Below are positions 1-7,399 of a stretch of DNA of 64,000 bases, one piece after another. A model generated the notes under the pieces. The model was not told the DNA's origin. It ran no database searches and saw only the letters and a list, made by a program, of their open reading frames with translations. Positions within the stretch are counted from its first letter, which is position 1. Every line of letters begins with the position of its first letter. Source of the DNA: DAOUBP01 sp964474695 (GTDB taxonomy: Bacteria > Chloroflexota > Anaerolineae > CG2-30-64-16); contig CAYYTK010000011.1 of the NCBI GenBank assembly GCA_964474695.1, positions 1 through 64,000 of the forward strand, written 5' to 3'. The translations under genes and the position numbers were made by a program.

Positions 1-66
1 TTTGGTAATCATGTGGCCATGTTACCATGCCGCTCATTCAAGCGAAAGTCCTAAGAGGTAATACCT

Positions 67-834
67 ATGGTAATCACGTGCGGACAAATGGCGCCGGACT
101 TTGCCCTGGGGAGTCATCTTGGGCAGATGGTGCGGCTGAGCGACTATCGCGATAAGCGTCACGTCGTGCTGGCTTTTTTCCCTCTCGCCTGGACTCCCGT
201 CTGAACGAGTCAGATCCCCTCTTATCAGGCGGCACTGACCCGCTTTGAGGGGATGCAGGCCCAGGTCTTGGGCCTCAGCGTAGATAGCACAGCTTGCCTG
301 GCCGCATGGGCGGAGAGCCTGGGGGGGATCACCTATCCGCTGCTCTCCGACTTCTTCCCTCATGGGCAGGTCGCGCAGCTTTATGGCGTGTTGCGTTCGG
401 AAGGCTACTCTGAACGCGCGATTTTCGTCATCGACAAGCAGGGCATCGTCCGCTACGTGGATGTGCACGATATTAACCTGCAGCCGGACAACGAGGAGAT
501 CTTCAAGGTGCTGAACGAGCTGGAGCCGGAGGCCGCGGCCGTGCTGGCCGCAGCAGAGCGAGCCGCGGCCAGCGTTGCACCGGCCGAGCGCCCCAGCGCT
601 GATGTGGTCATCTACTGCACTCCCTGGTGCGGCGCTTGCCGGCAGGCGCGTGCCTGGCTCAAGGAGAAGGGTATCTCCTATGTCGAGGTGGATATCTCCG
701 GGGATCGCGCGGCCGCCAGGCGTGTGCGAGGTTGGGCCAATGGCTTTGAGACGACGCCGACATTCGATATCAAGGGACAGATCATCGTTGATTGGCGGCC
801 GGCCGAGGTGGCCAAGGCGTTAGGGTTGGCGTAA
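67..834 (+). CDS. Selenocysteine-containing peroxiredoxin-glutaredoxin fusion
   Basis: Reading from ATG 67 through an in-frame TGA at 202-204 (codon 46) gives 255 residues. Residues 1-150 are an AhpC/TSA peroxiredoxin: GQMAPDFAL near the start and TPV-U-TSQ at the active site, where family members have the peroxidatic Cys. A second Cys lies at 77. Residues about 178-255 are a glutaredoxin with WCGAC (Cys188 and Cys191) and a TTPT cis-Pro loop. The protein should reduce peroxides, with the Grx domain regenerating the active site from glutathione or a similar thiol. AGAGG at 54-58 sits 8 bases before ATG 67. A stem-loop directly follows the TGA, as bacterial Sec insertion requires. Ordinary gene callers would start at ATG 253 and lose the active site. 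The alternative is a nonsense-mutated gene, but the exact position of the TGA and the hairpin argue against it. Peroxiredoxin-glutaredoxin fusions and Sec-peroxiredoxins are each known families. Confidence 0.85.
205..254 (+). promoter_or_regulatory. Candidate bacterial SECIS element
   Basis: Immediately 3' of the UGA (202-204), ATCCCCTC at 214-221 pairs perfectly with GAGGGGAT at 247-254. Inside, TCAG 225-228 can pair with CTGA 235-238 around a G-containing GCGGCA loop; alternatively GCGG 229-232 can pair with CCGC 240-243. Bacterial SECIS hairpins lie within the coding region just after the UGA and are read by SelB. The fold was done by eye. Confidence 0.7.
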
Positions 835-840
835 GATATC

Positions 841-909
841 GGATGGGCAGGATGGCGGACGATTCCCCAGGAGCGCCCCAAGCTCTTATTCGGCGCATCC
901 TGCCCATTC
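841..909. terminator. Inverted repeat between convergent genes
   Basis: Arm 841-854 (GGATGGGCAGGATG) pairs with 896-909 apart from one G-T wobble, with a loop of about 41 bases. It lies between the stop of the peroxiredoxin gene and the stop of queA on the other strand, so it may end transcription from both sides. There is no U-run, so a Rho-independent mechanism is not shown. Confidence 0.4.
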
Positions 910-913
910 GCAA

Positions 914-2065
914 TCAGATGATCAACATCGCATCCCCGAAACTATAGAACCGATACCGCTGTCGGATCGCCTCGGCGTATGCCTGATCGATCAGCCCTTT
1001 CCCCGCGAATGCGCTCACCAACATCAATAGGGTAGATTTGGGCAGGTGGAAGTTTGTGATCATGGCATCCACCGCGCGGAAGAGGTGACCGGGCCGGATG
1101 AACAGGTCGGTCTCGCCGGTGAACGCCGCAACGCTTTGCCAGCCGCAGGCCGCACCCGCTGGGATGTCGTCACAAGGCCGGAAGCCCAGCGCGATCTTGG
1201 CCGCACTCTCCAGGGTGCGCACCACTGTGGTCCCCACTGCAAACACCCTGCCGCCGGACAGCCGGGTTTCGTTGACCGCGCGCGCGGTTTCCGCGCTCAG
1301 GCTGGCCCATTCGCGGTGGATCTGATGCCGCTCGATCTCCTCGGCTTGCACCGGCCGGAAGGTGTCCAGCCCGATGTGCAGGGTGACGAATGCCAGGCGC
1401 ACCCCGCGTTCGCGCAGCACCACTAATAGCTCCGGCGTGAAGTGCAGTCCTGCCGTGGAGGACGCTACCGACCCCTCGATGCGGCTGTAAACTGTCTGGT
1501 AGCGCTCTGCATCGGCAAGGGGCTCATGGATGTAGGGCGGCAGCGGCACTTCACCGACATTCCACAGCCATTTGTCGGTAGGCGGGTCGAATGCGACAAT
1601 CCGGCCGCCGTTCTCCGTCTCAGCCAGGATGGTTGCCGTGATCTCCGCTGGCCCTGAGAATTGCTGAAAGCCCGCAGGGCTGATTCGCACCTGCACACCC
1701 GGCCGCAATCCCTTGCCGCCCACCAGGCATTCCCATCTGTCTTCGCCTCCCACTTTCTCCTGAATGACGCCCTTTGTTTCGGGAGCAGGGGGGCTGGGGG
1801 GGATGATGGCCGGCCGCAGCAGAAAAATCTCCACCGTTCCGCCCGTCTGTTTGACCCCGTGCAGCCGCGCCGGTATGACGCGGCTGTCATTGCCGACTAT
1901 CAGGTCGCCCGGGCGCAGGTAGTCCAGGGCATCCCTGAAGATGCGGTGGGTGATTTCGCCTGTCGCACGATCCAGCACCAGCAGCCGCGATGCGTCGCGC
2001 GGCTCGACCGGCGTCTGCGCGATCAATTCCGGGGGCAAGGTATAGTCGAATTCGCTGGTTTTCAT
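914..2065 (-). CDS. queA: tRNA preQ1(34) S-adenosylmethionine ribosyltransferase-isomerase
   Basis: 383 residues. QueA transfers and isomerises the ribosyl group of SAM onto 7-aminomethyl-7-deazaguanine in the tRNA wobble position, giving epoxyqueuosine. The N-terminus (FDYTLPPELIAQTPVEPRDASRLL) and the segments STAGLHFT, HIGLDTFRPV and TNFHLPKSTLLMLVSAF are typical of the family. It is slightly longer than usual (about 340-360) because of a Pro-rich insertion near residues 87-106 between the sheets, coded by a C-rich stretch around 1745-1810. Its ATG overlaps the ruvB stop by 4 bases, so the two genes are translationally coupled; ruvB-queA linkage is common in bacteria. Confidence 0.95.
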   Translation of the reverse strand: MKTSEFDYTLPPELIAQTPVEPRDASRLLVLDRATGEITHRIFRDALDYLRPGDLIVGNDSRVIPARLHGVKQTGGTVEIFLLRPAIIPPSPPAPETKGVIQEKVGGEDRWECLVGGKGLRPGVQVRISPAGFQQFSGPAEITATILAETENGGRIVAFDPPTDKWLWNVGEVPLPPYIHEPLADAERYQTVYSRIEGSVASSTAGLHFTPELLVVLRERGVRLAFVTLHIGLDTFRPVQAEEIERHQIHREWASLSAETARAVNETRLSGGRVFAVGTTVVRTLESAAKIALGFRPCDDIPAGAACGWQSVAAFTGETDLFIRPGHLFRAVDAMITNFHLPKSTLLMLVSAFAGKGLIDQAYAEAIRQRYRFYSFGDAMLII

Positions 2066-4632
2066 TCTTGATTGAATAGGGCGGGCTGTTCGCCGGTTTC
2101 GGGGTAAGGTTCGCCCAGATGCTCGTAGGCTCTACGCGTAGCTACGCGGCCGCGGGGCGTGCGTTCCAGGAATCCGAGCTGGAGCAGATACGGCTCCACG
2201 ACATCCATGATCGTGTCCGACTCCTCGGAAAGAGAGGCCGCAATCGTCTCCAGTCCGACCGGCCCGCCGCGAAAGTCACGGATGATGCGGGTGAGCACGC
2301 CGCGATCGAGGGCGTCCAGCCCGAGGTCATCGACATCCAGCAGCGTAAGCGCCTCGCGGGCAGTTTCCGGGGTGATGGTGCCATCGCTGCGGACTAGTGC
2401 GTAATCACGCACGCGGCGCAACAGGCGCAGCCCCACGCGCGGCGTGCCTCGGCCGCGGCGCGCGATCTCTGCGATCCCGCTCGGGGTGATGGGCGCTTGG
2501 AGCAGTCGTGCGGCGCGCGCCACGATGGCTTCCATGGCCGGGAATTCATAGAAATCGAAACGATAGACCGCTCCGAACCGTGCCCGCAGCGGCGCGGTCA
2601 TCAACGCCAGCCGGGTTGTCGCACCGATCAAAGTGAAACGCGGCAGCTTTAGGCGGATGCTCCGCGCACTGGGGCCTTTGCCGATCACAATATCCAGCGC
2701 GAAGTCCTCCATGGCCGGGTAGAGTACTTCTTCGACGGCACGGCCCAGGCGGTGCACCTCATCAATGAATAGGATATCGCCCGCGCGCAGGTTGGTCAAA
2801 ATGGCCGCCAGGTCGCCGGCGCGCTCGATGGCTGGGCCGGCGGTAACCTTCAACCCCACACCCATTTCGTTGGCCAGCACATGGCTCAAGGTTGTGTTGT
2901 GATTAAAAAAGCCATTCGCCACGAATGAGTGCGTGCCGGGGACACAGAAGTCGTATACTTCAGCTTCACCCGCGGTGAGATCTGTTACCTGATCCCAGTA
3001 GATATGTTCATCGCTCAGGGCAGCTAGCGTAGCCGCCGCAGGCAGAGCGACGACCCACTCCGGAAGGAGGTCCAGATACCGGGCAATCTGCGCGCGTGAC
3101 AGCATCCGGTCCCCCGCCTGGACATGGTAAAACTGTTTATGGCGGGCATGCGAGTGCGGGCGAGAAGCATTGAATAACTCGCGCATGGCCAGATGGGCGA
3201 ACGGCACGATGTCGCTGCGGCTCCAGCCTCGTTTGACGTGGTGCAAGCCGTTCAGCGCCTCCTGTTTGCGGCTCAGCCGGAACCCGACTCGTTCTGCATA
3301 GCGCACTGCATCACGCCCGCCGATAAACAATTGCCAATAGGTCTTGCCCTGGATGGTCTTACTGCTGCGATGAGCAATCACTCCCAGGTTGGCCAGCAGT
3401 AGTTGGACCTGTCGCGCGAGTGTCTCTGATTTTGTACAGAAATCAACATAGCCTTCTTGTGGCCATGCATGCGCGTCTGCATCGAAAAGCCCTTGCAGGA
3501 ATCCGATAACAACCTTTTCAGGGCTGGCGAGGATCGCGCTTGGCACGACCTTATCCCCTGCCTTCACCGGCAGGACGCCCAGAGACAACATCAGATGGCC
3601 GATGTTTTGACTGAAACGCAGGTTGGGCGCCCGCTCCGGGTATTCATGCACGGCTACCGTCACGCCGAACTCGGCCGCGGCGATCCGTTGCACTTCGGCT
3701 TGAATCTCGGGCTCGCTTGCCGTGATGACGAAACCGGGTGCGCCCGGGCCTTTTTCCATGTGACCATCGCCGACGAGCAAGCCCATAAGGTAGGCCAGGT
3801 CAGCGTCCAGCACATCCGGCATCTGCGCAGTCAATCCCGTCGTATCGTACGCGACGGGTAGCACATCCTGCACCTGCGTACCTACGCTTCGACCATCGGA
3901 CAGTGGCAGGCCGAGACGCAGCGCGGCGACGCGCGCGGTAGGGTTCGTACGCAGAGGCGCACCGACCGCCACGGCGAGTTCGGTTGCTGTTGGCGCACGG
4001 TGCAACTCTTCGGTCAGCAGCCCGTGTGCTGTCTGCGTTCTCCTGTCCGCTAAGGCGCGGCGCAGCCTGGAATGGGCGCACTGCGGGGTGTAGGTCACAC
4101 GCTGCATCTGGCCCCACAGGTGGGTGTCATCGGCGATAGCTACGAAATCAGCGCTCGTCAGCTCGCTCAACGGACGCCATTGCGGGCCATTCGCCGTCGC
4201 CACCAGGACCGGATGGTTAGGGGTTCCTTCCAGCTCAAACCCGGAACGCGTGCGCAGTCGGATGGTCGCAGCTTTGCCCTGCCGATAAGTATGCGAGGCA
4301 GGCTCTGGCCCTTCTATCCCGTAGATGGTGGCGGAGCAAACCGCGTACTGGCCGGGAGGCTGATCAGCGTGGACGATGCTGCCAAGCGGGTGTAACCCAC
4401 TGCCGGTCAACACCAGGCTGGAGCCAACGATGCATTTCCCCAGCCCCGGCGGGCCATAGAACAGGACGTGATCCAACGGCTCGTTGCGCGTGCGTGCTGC
4501 CTGGATCAGGATCTCCAGGTTTTCGCGCAGGCGATCCTGGCCCACCATTTCGGCCAGGGTACGCGGCCGCAAGGCGGCATCCACTACCACCTCTTCTGGA
4601 CGGCTTTGGGGGGCAATTGTGCGTTCAGTCAT
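2062..4632 (-). CDS. ruvB: Holliday junction ATPase RuvB interrupted by an intein
   Basis: 856 residues. RuvB is the AAA+ motor that drives branch migration of Holliday junctions with RuvA. The extein is residues 1-66 plus 580-856, 343 residues in total, the normal RuvB length. The Walker A motif GPPGLGK-TT is split after Lys66. Walker B (FIDEVHRL), sensor 1 (LIGATTR), the arginine finger (TAPLRARFG) and the C-terminal winged helix are all in the second part. The protein cannot bind ATP until the intein is spliced out, so RuvB activity depends on splicing. The gene is followed by queA with a 4-base overlap and is divergent from the DksA-like gene. ruvA and ruvC are not in the window. Confidence 0.97.
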   Translation of the reverse strand: MTERTIAPQSRPEEVVVDAALRPRTLAEMVGQDRLRENLEILIQAARTRNEPLDHVLFYGPPGLGKCIVGSSLVLTGSGLHPLGSIVHADQPPGQYAVCSATIYGIEGPEPASHTYRQGKAATIRLRTRSGFELEGTPNHPVLVATANGPQWRPLSELTSADFVAIADDTHLWGQMQRVTYTPQCAHSRLRRALADRRTQTAHGLLTEELHRAPTATELAVAVGAPLRTNPTARVAALRLGLPLSDGRSVGTQVQDVLPVAYDTTGLTAQMPDVLDADLAYLMGLLVGDGHMEKGPGAPGFVITASEPEIQAEVQRIAAAEFGVTVAVHEYPERAPNLRFSQNIGHLMLSLGVLPVKAGDKVVPSAILASPEKVVIGFLQGLFDADAHAWPQEGYVDFCTKSETLARQVQLLLANLGVIAHRSSKTIQGKTYWQLFIGGRDAVRYAERVGFRLSRKQEALNGLHHVKRGWSRSDIVPFAHLAMRELFNASRPHSHARHKQFYHVQAGDRMLSRAQIARYLDLLPEWVVALPAAATLAALSDEHIYWDQVTDLTAGEAEVYDFCVPGTHSFVANGFFNHNTTLSHVLANEMGVGLKVTAGPAIERAGDLAAILTNLRAGDILFIDEVHRLGRAVEEVLYPAMEDFALDIVIGKGPSARSIRLKLPRFTLIGATTRLALMTAPLRARFGAVYRFDFYEFPAMEAIVARAARLLQAPITPSGIAEIARRGRGTPRVGLRLLRRVRDYALVRSDGTITPETAREALTLLDVDDLGLDALDRGVLTRIIRDFRGGPVGLETIAASLSEESDTIMDVVEPYLLQLGFLERTPRGRVATRRAYEHLGEPYPETGEQPALFNQE
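2896..4434 (-). mobile_element. LAGLIDADG intein in the RuvB P-loop
   Basis: A 513-residue intein, from Cys67 to Asn579 of the precursor. Splicing block A begins CIVGSS. Block B has EGTPNHPV with the His at 140. The C-terminal blocks are VYDFCVPGTHSFVANGFF followed by His-Asn, and the +1 extein residue is Thr580. Two dodecapeptide endonuclease motifs are present, LMGLLVGDG (282-290) and LQGLFDADA (379-387), each keeping its acidic residue, so the homing endonuclease looks intact. It sits between Lys and Thr of GPPGLGKTT, the most conserved point of the host gene, which is typical of homing elements. Confidence 0.95.
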
Positions 4633-4734
4633 CGCTACCTTCGATCCTTAAGTCGCGGCCACGAGGGCCAACTGCCATTATACCAGAAGCCAGCGCTTTG
4701 AACCAACGCGACTGACATTGTGGGTTTTGCAACA

Positions 4735-4763
4735 TTGACGTCAATTATGTTCCGTGGTATAAA
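4735..4763 (+). promoter_or_regulatory. Sigma-70 type promoter with a palindromic -35 region
   Basis: TTGACG (4735-4740), a 17-base spacer and TATAAA (4758-4763), reading toward the DksA-like gene. The -35 box lies inside a perfect 12-base palindrome, ATTGACGTCAAT (4734-4745), which could be an operator. The region is shared with the divergent ruvB gene. Confidence 0.6.
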
Positions 4764-4841
4764 GGGCCAGCTTTTTGTAGGTTGGGTTTTGAGAATGAAA
4801 TCTGGCGTAGCCAGGCTTCGGGTTGCCCAAGGGAGACAGCC

Positions 4842-5228
4842 ATGCTGACACGACAGCAAATCATCGCGCGAGAACGGCATAAGCTTTTGGAGGAACGAAA
4901 ACGTATTGCGGGCGAATTGGAACGCTTGCGTGAGGCATTGAAAGTTGAGGTAGACGTCGACGCAGAAGAAGGCGATCCTGACTTGATTGAGCGCGAGAAG
5001 AATGTGGCGTTAGTCAGCCAGCTCGAAGTCAAGTTAACGCGCGTCCAATCTGCAGTGCGGGCGATTGACAAGGGCAAGTATGGGGTTTGCGAGCGCTGCG
5101 GCAAGGAAATCCCGACCGAGCGTCTGGAAGTGCAGCCTGAGACGACTCTGTGCGTCACTTGTCAGGTTGAGGTTGAGAAGCTGATCAAACGCGGGATGAT
5201 GCCGCGCTCACCGCAGGAAATCCAGTAG
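4842..5228 (+). CDS. TraR/DksA-family zinc-finger protein
   Basis: 128 residues. The N-terminal half is a charged, probably coiled-coil helix pair; the C-terminal half has a four-Cys zinc finger (Cys83, Cys86, Cys104, Cys107; CERCG and CVTCQ). Proteins of this family enter the RNA polymerase secondary channel or act as general stress regulators. The acidic AEEGDPD segment near residue 41 lies where DksA-like proteins carry coiled-coil tip acidic residues, but the arrangement here is closer to the short YocK/YteA-like members than to E. coli DksA. ATG 4842 is chosen because GGGAGA precedes it and because the promoter at 4735-4763 would start transcription near 4770, which makes the longer reading less likely. 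A strong terminator follows. Confidence 0.85.
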   Translation: MLTRQQIIARERHKLLEERKRIAGELERLREALKVEVDVDAEEGDPDLIEREKNVALVSQLEVKLTRVQSAVRAIDKGKYGVCERCGKEIPTERLEVQPETTLCVTCQVEVEKLIKRGMMPRSPQEIQ

Positions 5229-5283
5229 CAGGAACGCATGATCAATATGCGGCGACAAACGTCGGGCGTGACAGCGCCAGTGG

Positions 5284-5330
5284 ACGGGTTGGGAGGCCCC
5301 TTGGATGTGGGGAAGCCCAACCCGTTTTTT
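5284..5330 (+). terminator. Rho-independent terminator
   Basis: ACGGGTTGGG (5284-5293) pairs with CCCAACCCGT (5316-5325) and is followed by a run of six T. It closes the DksA-like transcription unit and separates it from upp. Confidence 0.9.
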
Positions 5331-5377
5331 GTGGATCCCGTGAGATGCATGTCCGCCAACTTCAGGAGGTAAGTCCT

Positions 5378-6010
5378 ATGTCAGGTGATAACGTCTTTGT
5401 TTCCGGCCATCCACTGATCCAGCATAAGCTTTCGATCCTGCGCGACAAGCAGACGGAGCCGAAAAAGTTCCGCGAGCTGATTCGTGAGATCTCCATTCTG
5501 TTGGCGTATGAAGCCACGTCCGACCTGGGGCTATCCGCGAAGGCAGTGGAAACACCGATGGGCATCGCGGCCTGCTCTCAGTTGACCGAGGCGATTGGCC
5601 TGGTGCCGGTTTTGCGTGCAGGCCTGGGCATGGTGGAGGGCATCTGGGAGATGATGCCCGGCGCTGAGGTGTGGCACATCGGCCTTTTCCGTGATGAACG
5701 TACGCTGCGGCCCGTGCAATACTACAACAAGCTGCCGATTGCGCCTACCGTTCAAGTCTGCCTGATTTTGGATCCGATGCTGGCCACCGGCGGATCGGCG
5801 GCCGCGACCGTCGATATTCTGAAGAACTGGGGTGCGCGGCGGATCAAGTACGTGGGCATCATCGGAGCACCGGAGGGTGTCGAGCGTCTGCACAGCACTC
5901 ATCCCGACGTGCCCATTCACCTGGCTGCCATCGATGAGCGGCTGAACGAGATCGGCTATATCGTTCCAGGGCTGGGCGATGCCGGGGATCGGCAGTTTGG
6001 GACAGGGTGA
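5378..6010 (+). CDS. upp: Uracil phosphoribosyltransferase
   Basis: 210 residues, the usual length. It converts uracil and PRPP to UMP in pyrimidine salvage. The PRPP-binding loop LILDPMLATGGSA and the C-terminal uracil-binding segment YIVPGLGDAGDRQFGT are clear. ATG 5378 is preceded by CAGGAGGTAA (5364-5373), a strong ribosome binding site; an upstream in-frame ATG at 5345 adds residues with no family match. The next gene is a dCMP deaminase, so the pair forms a small pyrimidine nucleotide module. Confidence 0.97.
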   Translation: MSGDNVFVSGHPLIQHKLSILRDKQTEPKKFRELIREISILLAYEATSDLGLSAKAVETPMGIAACSQLTEAIGLVPVLRAGLGMVEGIWEMMPGAEVWHIGLFRDERTLRPVQYYNKLPIAPTVQVCLILDPMLATGGSAAATVDILKNWGARRIKYVGIIGAPEGVERLHSTHPDVPIHLAAIDERLNEIGYIVPGLGDAGDRQFGTG

Positions 6011-6013
6011 AGT

Positions 6014-6048
6014 GATGCGTGGTGCGTGGTGCGTGTTGCGTGGTGCGC
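6014..6048. repeat. Heptanucleotide tandem repeat
   Basis: Five 7-base units of the type GGTGCGT (one GATGCGT, one GTTGCGT, one GGTGCGC) just after the upp stop. It does not encode a protein in the chosen annotation. Because the unit is not a multiple of three, length changes would alter any upstream start of the deaminase reading frame. Confidence 0.6.
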
Positions 6049-6087
6049 CGGATGGGACTTTTGGGCTCATTGAGTGGCGGAGTTGAT

Positions 6088-6612
6088 ATGGTTTCGGACG
6101 CACATCATCGTCCCTCGTGGGATGATTACTTCATGGGGATCACTTTTCAGGTAGCGCAGCGCGGCACCTGCGATCGTGCTTATGTCGGTTCGATCATTGT
6201 CAAGGATCGACGCATCCTGACAACCGGCTACAACGGTTCGCCGGCCGGCCTGCCGCATTGTGATGAGATCGGCCACCTGATGATCGGCGGTCACTGCCTG
6301 CGCACGCTGCATGCGGAACAGAACGCCATCATCCAGGCCGCGCTGCACGGTGTGAGCGTGGCGGGCAGCACCCTCTACGTGACGCACCAGCCGTGTCTCA
6401 CGTGCGCCAAGATGATCATCAACGCCGGCATCAAGCGCGTCGTCTATGCCGGCAGCTATCCGGACGACAACGCCGTTGCCTTTCTGCAGGGCGCCGGGGT
6501 CGCGTTGCAGCGTTGGCTTCCGGCCACCGTCGCGGCGGCCGCGTCGCCAACTGCGGCGCCCGATGCGGCGCCCGATGCGGCGCCCGATGCGGACAACATC
6601 CCCAGCAATTGA
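6088..6612 (+). CDS. dCMP deaminase family protein
   Basis: 174 residues. It belongs to the cytidine/deoxycytidylate deaminase fold and probably converts dCMP to dUMP, feeding dTMP synthesis; the competence protein ComEB is a close relative. The zinc site is visible as HAEQNAI and PCLTCAK, and the substrate loop as TGYNGSPAGLPHC. ATG 6088 follows GAGTGGCGGAG; a GTG at 6019 lies within a heptamer repeat and is unlikely. The C-terminus past the fold ends in an APDA repeat (12-base DNA units around 6557-6592), a low-complexity extension absent from most relatives. It follows upp by 77 bases. Confidence 0.9.
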   Translation: MVSDAHHRPSWDDYFMGITFQVAQRGTCDRAYVGSIIVKDRRILTTGYNGSPAGLPHCDEIGHLMIGGHCLRTLHAEQNAIIQAALHGVSVAGSTLYVTHQPCLTCAKMIINAGIKRVVYAGSYPDDNAVAFLQGAGVALQRWLPATVAAAASPTAAPDAAPDAAPDADNIPSN

Positions 6613-6623
6613 CTGAGGTATTC

Positions 6624-7355
6624 ATGAATCGTGCACCTAACATTGTCGGCACGGCAGCCCTGGTGTGTGCGTTGCTCCTTGTGAGCGGCTGCGCGGCCAA
6701 TACGCCAGCCCCCACGGTTACGCCGACGAAGACCCAAATGCCGACCTTCACACCGGCCCCGCCGACGGCGACCGAGACCGCAGTGCCGCCGACCGCAACC
6801 GAGACGCCGCAGCCGACGCCGACCGAGCCGCCGACCGCGGCGCCGACCGCAACGTCCGAGCCGACAGCCTCCCCTGAGCCGACCGCCACGCCGCGGCCGG
6901 CCGCAGCACGGCCCACGGCTCGTCCAGTGCAGCCGACTGCGCCGCCTGCGACATCTGACCCGTGCGCCGGCATCGGCGGCGATGGCTGTAAGTGGCGCGA
7001 GACGGGGAGAAGCACGGCCGATAATGGTGGGCAGGAGCTCAAGTTACAGTTCCTCTTCATCCACGGCGGCCGGAACGAACCGCAAGGCAGCTATTTCGTC
7101 TGGATGGAAAAGGATGGCGTGAAGCTTCCCATCCCGGACAGCGTCCGCAGCGTCGCCAATGCCTCCAGCCAGGGCACGCTGGGCATCTACAACTACGAAT
7201 TTGCGCTGGGTGTGAGCCAGTTGCCGGGCAACACGGTCGCCGGCAACTACGTTCTATGGGTGTTGGACGGCAACGGCGAGCGCGATAGCCGCAATATCAG
7301 CTTCAGCATTCCCGCTAATCAGGGGTTGCTCTGGATCCGGTTTGACCAGTCCTAG
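6624..7355 (+). CDS. Putative lipoprotein with Pro/Thr-rich linker
   Basis: 243 residues. A signal sequence ends in the lipobox LVSGC with the lipid-anchored Cys at 23. About 90 residues rich in P, T, A and E follow, then a C-terminal domain of about 120 residues (DPCAGIGGDGCKWRE onward) with two close Cys that may form a disulfide. The C-terminal domain is not recognised. The linker resembles those of the large surface proteins in the right half of the window, suggesting an exposed domain on an extracellular stalk. GAGGTA precedes ATG 6624. It is 11 bases after the deaminase gene but has no obvious functional link with it. Confidence 0.75.
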   Translation: MNRAPNIVGTAALVCALLLVSGCAANTPAPTVTPTKTQMPTFTPAPPTATETAVPPTATETPQPTPTEPPTAAPTATSEPTASPEPTATPRPAAARPTARPVQPTAPPATSDPCAGIGGDGCKWRETGRSTADNGGQELKLQFLFIHGGRNEPQGSYFVWMEKDGVKLPIPDSVRSVANASSQGTLGIYNYEFALGVSQLPGNTVAGNYVLWVLDGNGERDSRNISFSIPANQGLLWIRFDQS

Positions 7356-7359
7356 ACGT

Positions 7360-7379
7360 GTAGGGGCACGGCATTCCCC
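7360..7379. repeat. Half of a GTAGGGGC palindromic element
   Basis: GTAGGGGCACGGCATTCCCC closely resembles the left arm of the full element at 18276-18380, but no matching right arm follows. It lies in the gap between the lipoprotein gene and the glycosidase gene. Confidence 0.5.
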
Positions 7380-7399
7380 CACCTGGCAGAGGATTTTCG

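Noticed and set aside
202..204. The TGA as a simple nonsense mutation in a dead peroxiredoxin gene
   Set aside because: It falls precisely on the catalytic Cys codon, the rest of the gene is intact, and a suitable hairpin follows. Not fully excluded without the Sec genes.
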